From: Dillenia suffruticosa
Taxonomy: Eukaryota; Streptophyta; Magnoliopsida; Dilleniales; Dilleniaceae
Assembly (NCBI GenBank): GCA_033439265.1
Contig: JAVTVX010000035.1
Coordinates: 9,140,001 to 9,204,000 of the forward strand
Length of the DNA: 64,000 bases
Direction: 5' to 3'
Shown here: positions 56,600 to 64,000 of the stretch, piece after piece
Layout: each line of letters opens with the position of its first letter
Numbering within the stretch: position 1 is the first letter of the stretch
The notes under the pieces: generated by a model
The model's input: the letters and a program-made list of their open reading frames with translations, nothing else
Told to the model about the DNA's origin: nothing
The model's database searches: none
Made by a program: the position numbers and the translations under genes

Positions 56600-57960
56600 G
56601 TTGGGAGGCAAGATTAACTGCAAGGTTGGGGGCAACTTAGTTTGAGTCTGCACAACACTTGGTACTTCATTGCACGTGGACTCGGTCCTTATGGGAGAAA
56701 ATTTTCTCTCATTTGCCCTCAGGTTGAGTGACTGTTCTGTGAAAAGTGAGTTGTATGCTTGGAGTGGTGGGAGGGTTTGTACAATGAGGAGTAGAGTTGT
56801 TTGGAGCCATGGTTGCGCTGGTTTGGAAAGAAAGAAATGGAAGAATTTTTTAGGGGGTGGAGTCATTCTTGATGGCTTTTGTGGATGGTTTCTAAAATTA
56901 TTATGCTTTTGGTTGATTCCTAATTATTTGGAATCTTTTCTAGATGCTTTTGATTTTATAGATTCTCCTTTAATGTAGCCCATATAATCTCCCTGGTTCT
57001 CTTCCCTTTTTTATCCTCTCATTTCTTTCTTTTCTGACAAAAAAAGGTTGAAGATGGATTGAGGAATCTTTTTTGACACGACAAGAAGTGTTGCTCTTCC
57101 CCTTTAAAGGACCAATTCCCAGCCCTTTTCATCCTGCCTTATAACAAAGAGAGACTAGTACGCTTGATGGTGGTTATGCTAGGTGATGTTAGAGCATGAC
57201 AGGTGGTGTTTTCCAGGCATGCTAATTGCTGGGAATTTGAAGAGTTCTTTAATTTATATGACCTTCTTGAGGGAGCTGTTTTTGTTGGGGGTTGGGGTGA
57301 GAAGTGGGGAGGATTCAGTTATGTGGTGAGGATCCAAGGCAGGGAACTGCAGTGTTAAAAGTTATTACTTGATTTTTTAGACCCAATGACCAAAGTGAGT
57401 GGGATCTCTCCTTCGTCTGGAAAGTCACCAAATCCCCCAACCCCCCTCCCCTCAGGTGTGTGCACGGGTGGCTTCCCTCTCTACCTGAAAGTGGCTTAGA
57501 GAAGAATTTTGACTCAAGATGACCCTCCAAAATGGGATGTGTACTTGATTAACAGATGTTCCCTTTGTAAGAGGGTCTTGAGGCAGTGGATCATCTTTTC
57601 TTGCATTGTCCTTGGATGTGGCTGTGGTGGGACATGATGTGCTCTTGTCTTCATATCCAGGAGTGCCCACTAAATGTGTGTACAGTAAGTTGGAGGAGTG
57701 CCCACTAAATGTGTGTACAGTAAGTTGGATACATGGAGGGGTTACAATGGGAATGATTGGTCCTTCCTCTTGTTAGTTTTCAGATGGTCTAGAGGGATAG
57801 AGTGATGTGGGGAGATTTTTTAAGGTCTTGAGAGGTACTTCTCCAGTTTTATTGATAGTTGGCTCAAGAGCATTTTCTTTGTGTTTCCTTCAACTCTTTT
57901 TCTGATGTCTTGGATTTAGTCACTTCTGTAGATTCTCTTTCTTGTACTTGGTCTGTTTTG
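56600..57960 (+). mobile_element. LINE remnant: 3' end with reverse-transcriptase-associated zinc-binding region
   Basis: Reading about 57500-57650 on the plus strand gives RRILTQDDPPKWDVYLINRC, then SLCKR and, one frame over, EAVDHLFLHCPWMWLWW. This matches the zf-RVT region near the C-terminus of plant L1-type LINEs (C-x2-C then H-x3-HC). A frameshift separates the two halves of the motif. Upstream pieces near 56.77-56.97 kb (VWSHGCAGLERKKWKNF) may be another LINE tail. A 35-bp tandem duplication lies at 57658-57727. Dead and truncated; RT core not found. Confidence 0.6.
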
Positions 57961-58161
57961 GAGCATTTTCTTGATGCACCTCTCTCCCTCTCTCTAAATA
58001 TGTATATTATTTTCTTTTTCATAAGCTGAAGGACAGAGGATTTTTTTTTATTTATTTAAAAAAAGAAGCTTGCTAATATGGGCTGTATCAAAAACTTGAT
58101 TGCACTTCATAATCAGAAAGACAATAGAACTTATGACAACGCAGCATGGTTTATGTATTGA

Positions 58162-59450
58162 GAGCTTTGTACGGAAATAATCGTATTTTAAAAAAAAAAA
58201 TTTAAATATCGCATTGAAGAAAAATATTCCAAATATAGCCCCCATATGTCGAGTTTTCAAAACTCGACATGGTCTAAAAATAAAACATGTCGAGTCGTGA
58301 AGACTCCACATGTATGAACAGTACATGTCGAGTTCTCCCCCTCTCTCTCTCGCGCGGCACCCTCTCTCCCTCCCTCCCTCCCTTCCTCCCTCCCTCCCTG
58401 TCTCTCTCTCTCTCTCTCCCCCGAAATTCAAAGAGAGAGAGAGAGGGACCCACCCTCTCTCTGCACCCTCCCTCTCTCTCTCTCTCTCTCCCAAAATTTC
58501 CCAAAATTCAATAAGAGAGAGAGAGAGAGAGGGACCCACCGTCTCTCTTTCTCTCACCCTCCATCTCTCTGCACCCTCCCTCCGTCTCTCTCCCCTCCCT
58601 CCGCACCCTCTCTCTCTTTATCTCCCTCCCTCCCTCCCTCCCTCTCTCTCACTCTCTCTCCCTCACTCTATCTGCAACCCCTCTCTCTCTCTTTCTCTCA
58701 CCCTCCGTCTCTCTGCACCCTACCTCCCTCTCTCTCCCCTCCCTCTTTACCCTCTCTCTCTTTCTCTCCCTCCCTCTCTCTCACTCTCTCCCTCACTCTC
58801 TCTGCACCCCTTCTCTCTCTCTCTCTCTCTCTTATTGAATTTTGGGAGGGAGAGAGAGAAAGAAAGGGTGCAGAGGGAGGGAGGGTGAGAGAGAGAGGGT
58901 GGGTCCCTCGCTCTCTCTCTTATTGAATTTCAGGGGAGAGAGAGGGTGGGTCTCTCTCTCTCTCCTGCTGAATTTCGGGAGAGGGAGGGGGAGAGGGGGA
59001 GGGAGAGAGAGAGAGAGGGGGTGGGTCCCTCTATCTCTCTCTTACTGAATTTCAGGAGAGAGAGAGGGAGGGAGAGAGGGAGGGAGGGAGAGGGAGAGAG
59101 GGTGGGTCCCTCTCCCCTCTCTTATTGAATTTCAGGAGAGAGGGAGGGAGGTAGGGAGAGAGGGTGCGTTGGATTTCAGGAGAGAAAGAGAGAGGGAGGG
59201 AAGGAGGGAAGGAGGGAGAGAGAGAGGCTGCCGGGTGAGAGAGAGGGGGATAGAGAGAGAGTATTTATCGAGTATTGAAGACTCGATTTGTACTATTCAT
59301 TTATGTTGAATTTTCAAAACTCGACTTGTTATATTTTTAAACCATATCGAGTTTTCAAAACTCGATATGTGGGGACTATACCCGGAATATTTTTCTCCAT
59401 TGCGTTGTTTTAAATTTTTTTTTAAATACGGTTATTTCCGTACAAAGCTC
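58162..59450. mobile_element. Foldback element, Mutator-like, 1.29 kb, with CT arm and GA arm
   Basis: ATGTATTGA flanks it perfectly (58153-58161 and 59451-59459), a 9-bp target duplication. Both ends read GAGCTTTGTACGGAAATAA inward, then TCGTATTT/CCGTATTT, A-rich, GAAAAATATTCC. Inside each end are palindromes of the form ATGTCGAGTTTT-C-AAAACTCGACAT (58245-58271; related copies near 58295 and, on the right, near 59260-59370). The left half (58335-58825) is almost pure C/T, the right half (58850-59255) almost pure G/A with recurring TTATTGAATTTCAGGAGAG and GGTGGGTCCCTC; the left half has the same words inverted. It shares its termini and plan with the element at 49063-49428. It encodes nothing credible. 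Confidence 0.88.
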
Positions 59451-59749
59451 ATGTATTGATGCAAATGACTTACACTCTCAAATATTCTGACATTTGTGAT
59501 GATTAGAGTCGGGAATACTCAAGGAATGTAATTTGTTCAATGCTAGGAGTATGTAACCAACTCTACCAAGGAAAAATAGGTTCAAGAGTGAACCTAAGAA
59601 TGAGTAACAGAAGAATTTGAGAAACCATTCTTTGAAAGTTTTCACAAGAATGAAAGACTTGTTGATATAAAGAAAAAAGTTACCACATGGGAGAGAATAG
59701 TATACAATGAGGATAAGACATCCTCTTTGTAGTTCACATACATCAATGT

Positions 59750-60500
59750 ATAACAATCAAGATAACAAGAAGTTTAATCTTTTTGAACCTATTTTTGCAT
59801 CCTTAGGAGAGGTTCTGCTAAAGCTCTATTACTAGAGATTGCAAAGAATCTAAAGAAATAATCTTATCCCATAGTAGATTAAAGGGAGGATTTTGTTCCT
59901 TAAAATTACAACCATTCCTCTACTGCATGCACCAAAGAGCTGTCATTTTTGTGCAATTCTAGTGTGTTTTTGTAGCTTTCCTTTGATCTTATTTTCAAAT
60001 AGATGAATGAAAACTTTTCCAACTACCAAATTTTCTGCATTTATATGAGGAATTCTACTCCACAGATATCATGCAATGGAGCAATGCAAAAATATATGAT
60101 TTCCTCAAACAGCTCTACTGACATAGTGAAATTTAGATATAAGCTCTTGTTTGGTCTCCTTTCCTGCAACAAATGTTTAGAGAATACAGGGCTTTCAAGC
60201 TCATTCCCACTCAATTTGTGTCCTTTCAATTTGCCACTGATTGCCAGTATGATTAGCTGATCTCTATTCTCTTCAAATAATTCATATTATAGAAGACCAA
60301 CCATCTTATATGCCTTTCCTTTATAGCATGCCTCCCCTAATAAGTGATATTGCAATTATGCCTTGAGTAGCCATGCCCATCCAACTACTTCCGCTGAAAT
60401 AAAAAATCATAAATCAATAATTATGAGCCACTGGGCCATGCAAAATAGGTGCTTAAACAATCATTCTGGGCACTTGAATATTTAGCTGTAATTAACCTGA
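59750..60500 (-). mobile_element. Possible LINE 3' remnant, minus strand
   Basis: On the minus strand, pieces such as FEEIIYFCIAPLHDICGVEF (about 60.04-60.12 kb) and, after it, RNGCNFKEQNPPFNLLWDKI (about 59.9 kb) resemble the zinc-binding stretch and C-terminal tail (W..RN.R.F......LWD.I) of plant LINEs. Interrupted by stops and truncated. Weak but consistent in order and strand. Confidence 0.4.
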
Positions 60501-63500
60501 TAAAATCCTCCTACCAGTTTATGCAAAGTCAACTCCTTCTAAACTTTGCCTACACAATAGTTTGGATCTTTTCACAATAGTCAGACTAACACCATCTTCT
60601 TTGGGAATGCTTTTCATTTTGCAATTTTCATCATGATGACGTTATGCACCTAGAATCCTTAACAGCTGCATAGGCAATCAATGCTATATTGCTGACACTA
60701 TTTTGTTCTCCTTTACTATTGTTGGTGCCAGCAAAAATTCCATTATTCCGATATCAATTCAAATTTTTGAGATTGACAATAATGAGTGATGATTCATTTA
60801 CGAGTGAACCAGAAAGGTCTTTTTATAATTATCATAATTCTAGTTATTAGAATTAGGGATGTGAGAGCGATGATCCTTACTATGGTAGTCACTCAATCAA
60901 GTTGGAATAATACATTAATATAGTTGAGATTTTGATATTGTGCTTTATTTGATGTTAAATTCAGTCGTATCCTCTATGTTTCTCCTAGTTGTTTGTTTTC
61001 CTGTCAATAATCTAGGTTGTTTTATGGTATATCGAGTCTTTGAATTGAACTTTGGGTTTCCCCAAGCTTTAGAATTCAAATGAATTTTATATTTTCACAT
61101 TCTAAGTGTTAGAATTCATTTGTAAATGAATGAAAATAATATATATATATATATATATATTTTTTGAATTAAGTAATTTTTTTGTTTATTTGGCCTTGTG
61201 CAGGTGAGATGACCTTGGGGATGATATCTGCAATGGAACTCGGTGCTCAACCAAAATTAAACAGTTTTATCTTCCATTCTCTCCCCCCACTAAATCGTTT
61301 TTGTTAGTTTCTCCCTTGCTCCCCCTCCCCCTTGCCCTTTCTCTAATGTTCTCTTTATTTTTGTCTCTCTCTAACTATTGTTTGGTTATGCTTCAATTTT
61401 AAGGTAAACAAGGAGCCAATTTGTCATTTGTGCCATATTCTCTTCCTGTAAGTCTCTTTCTCCTGTATTGCTGGATTACATGATCATTGATTTATTTATT
61501 GGGGACTTGATTCCAAAAGTATATAAGATTTGCTTAGAAAATATAAATTGTGTTGAGAATATAGTCTATCTATGGTCATGATCTGAGCATAAAGCAGTGT
61601 CTGGAGCGTATGCTCCAGATCTTGGGCGCAAACATCAAATTTTTCTTAGGTTGAACTTAGCATTTTTCTTACATGGTTCATCAATGGCACAAGTCGTTGC
61701 AACAAGTTGTTTGAACTTTGAAGATAATACTGAATTTGGTTGTTGTCAAGAAAACATCACTGGGATTAATGGCACAAGTGGTTGCAACAAGTTATTTGAA
61801 CTTTGAAGATAATACTGAATTTGGTTGTTGTCAAGAAAACATTCCTGGGATTCTGAACGTCTGATCTGTTTTGTGACAGACCAGGATGTGGCAAATTTAA
61901 TAGTTAGATTGTAGCTTTTGTCTTCGTCCTGATTGTAACCTTTATTGGGATAGGAATGTAGTAGTTCTTGATTCTTCTTGGAGCATTTGTGATCTTTGAG
62001 AATCTTATGATTATGCAGCATGTTGAATTGTAAAGGAGTAAGTCCTATGCAAATCCTTGTTTAGACACCGTGTTTATGTAATTTATGCACATAAAATTGT
62101 CATTTTATCCATAAACATTTAATGCAATATTATTCATAGCTATGAACTGGAAATGGGCACCCAAAAAAGACGCAAAATGGATATGGCAGAGTAAATGAAA
62201 AGGAGGGACAGTTCACAATGTTGACAATCAGAGTAAAAGGCTCTACTTTTCAGATTCTAAGATATATAAATATTTTTTAAACATTTCATATACTATTTAA
62301 TATTAATGTCAATCCAAAGAAGCAAAAATCATGAACAAAACCTGATGATGAACTGCTCTCCAATCCCTCTTTAAATCCTCCATGCTATAATCTTAAAACA
62401 CTGTGTGACCTTGGAGAAATGCGTAAATGGCAATATTATCCGAAAGGAGAGAGGGACCACTGTTCCTGGCTTAATGTTATCAATAGTAAGAGACTCCTAG
62501 AGCATGACCAATAGTGAAAGAACAATATTAACCTCTATAACTGGCTTAAAGTTACAACAAATAGTTCCTCTACTTTTTGGTTTCATGTAACTATGCAAGA
62601 GATTGAATCGAATAATCGGAAAGTGGGTTGTTACTTGCTGGAACTGGGTTATAATAATTACTAGTTTTGCACCTTTAATAGAGATAAAGTAGATGATATA
62701 TACATTTTTTCCACCATCCCCAGGGGGGGGGATCTTGGCATAAGTTCAGGATTACCAATTTCTTGAATTGATTTCATAAAATTGTAGGATTGAGTGCATG
62801 GTGTCCCTGTGTCTAACATGTATAGTTTACTTAGATTCTTACTCTATTGTTGCTTCATAGGTTGATCTTCTCAGGATCAACAGAGTTTATCTTTTATTTA
62901 TCTTTTCATTATCTTTGGAGATTTGATTGCTAATAAGTTGAATGGATATCAAATCCCAAAAGAAAAATGTGATGTAATGAAGCTTTTTTATATTAAATAA
63001 ATGTAAATCCTAGGCCATAGTTGCTAAAATTTTGGATTGATGACTTTTATGGAGTAATGAGTTGCGTTGGAAAGTCTTATGTAAAGTTACTATGGAGAAA
63101 AACCACTATCAGGAATGAAGGATGTGGTGTTATGTAAACTTGATACAGGGTTGTTGAGAGTCTGTTCTTCAAATTTTCAGGAGAATGTTTGAGTCCAACT
63201 GGAAGGCCTTGATTAGGTGAATCTTTGTCCATTTTCTATTTTAGTGAATAGTCCCATTTGGGACCTTTCTCGTTTTCTCTGTTGGAGATTTACTTTGTTG
63301 GTTGTATTGATGCAACACTGTGCTTCCTGTCTAGCAGAGGATCTCGCAGGAGTAAGAATAATTAAATTCTTAATGCCTCCCTTCCATTCAAGGGAGTCCT
63401 GCTGTTGCAAGTTCAGGGAAAGATCAACTGTCCTGTAACATAGAGACTTTGTTCATTTATTCAGCTAGGTTCAAGGACTATTACATGCCTTACCTTGTGA

Positions 63501-64000
63501 ATTGAAAGGTTTACTGCTATCAAGATACAATTCAAGACTTCTCCACATACGGTTTGCATGAAACCGTGTTTACCCTGTGCAGAGGTTTTCTTTCTCACGT
63601 CTAAACATTTATAGTAGCGGAAACATGTAAGTGAAACTCTATAAGTAGGACCATATGGTCTTCTAATCATTTCAGATCCCTTGGTTCCCCAAAGAAGTGC
63701 AAACCCCTGGTTGGTGGATATTTTAATGGTCTAATATCAGTTCCACGCACTAAATCGGGCTTCTTTTTCTTATATCATGAGGGGCCAGCTCTTCCTCGTA
63801 AACTGAAAGAAAAGAAGGAACTGATAAATAAGTTTGTGTAGTGAAATGTAGTTTTGCAAAATGAATTTTATACTTGAATTAACATATCTTGCACCTTTGC
63901 ATGTTTATTTGCATGAAGTTTAATCTGCTTAGTGTATTCCTTATTGGAACTTCCATTTTGCAGCCATGTGCTTATAAAAGAATTTGTATTGGTGGCAGCT
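60501..64000. other. Unassigned sequence with possible exons of an unidentified gene
   Basis: There are several splice-like places on the plus strand, for example an acceptor at about 61204 and a short block GTAAACAAGGAGCC...CTTCCT bounded by AG and GTAAGT (about 61404-61450), and an acceptor TTTTGCAG at 63963 followed by an open frame to the window edge. None encodes a domain I recognise. An (AT)n tract lies near 61140-61160. I cannot tell coding from noncoding here. Confidence 0.3.
61682..61853 (+). repeat. 86-bp tandem duplication
   Basis: ATGGCACAAG...TGCAACAAGTT...GAACTTTGAAGATAATACTG...GTCAAGAAAACAT occurs twice with few differences, starting at 61684 and 61770. Confidence 0.9.

Noticed and set aside
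58287-59128. Protein-coding frames of up to 192 codons in the CT/GA block
   Set aside because: Pure S-L-P or R-E-G repeats on both strands, a by-product of CT/GA composition inside a foldback element.

Overview
This is a 64 kb window of a plant nuclear genome. It is AT-rich, carries intron-rich genes with GT-AG junctions, is full of (GA)n, (TA)n and long A/T or G tracts, and holds two Ty1/copia LTR retrotransposons plus several tRNA-derived SINEs. The gene set (a serine carboxypeptidase-like protein, a YIF1 homologue, the SRP receptor alpha subunit and a short one-helix membrane protein) fits a flowering plant, probably a eudicot. I cannot name the species. All exons were assembled by eye from splice signals and family similarity.

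Layout. 0-2.1 kb: 5' part of a minus-strand plant gene with repeated MFDLN modules, running off the left edge. 4.9-11.04 kb: complete nine-exon serine carboxypeptidase-like gene (minus), whose long introns hold a SINE-like sequence and a 32-nt head of U2 snRNA. 14.2-17.3 kb: a tandemly duplicated fossil about 1 kb long, followed by a 62-bp minisatellite. 18.9-19.9 kb: SINEs. 20.8-22.1 kb: four-exon YIF1-type Golgi membrane protein gene (plus) with an apparently shifted N-terminal frame. 22.7-29.8 kb: fairly young copia element (minus) with two 442-bp LTRs and a 5-bp target duplication. 29.8 kb: 96-bp SINE. 31.4-41.0 kb: older, decayed SIRE-like copia element (plus) with an extra ORF after RNase H. 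41.7 kb: SINE. 43.9-50.6 kb: complete SRP receptor alpha gene (plus, nine coding exons and a leader intron). 52.8-53.1 kb: intact 86-codon membrane protein gene with two ABRE/G-box sites upstream. 55-64 kb: a possible unidentified transcription unit, two LINE remnants, and a 1.3 kb foldback element made almost wholly of CT and GA tracts.

The host genes are unrelated housekeeping or secretory-pathway genes and form no operon or cluster; three of the four identified products act at or pass through the ER/Golgi, which may be chance. The most interesting structure is a pair of foldback DNA transposons (49063-49428 and 58162-59450) with shared termini, 9-10 bp target duplications and internal odd-length palindromes that keep CATGTCG ends but have different, still self-complementary cores. 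This looks like a Mutator-like MITE family that I cannot match to a named family.
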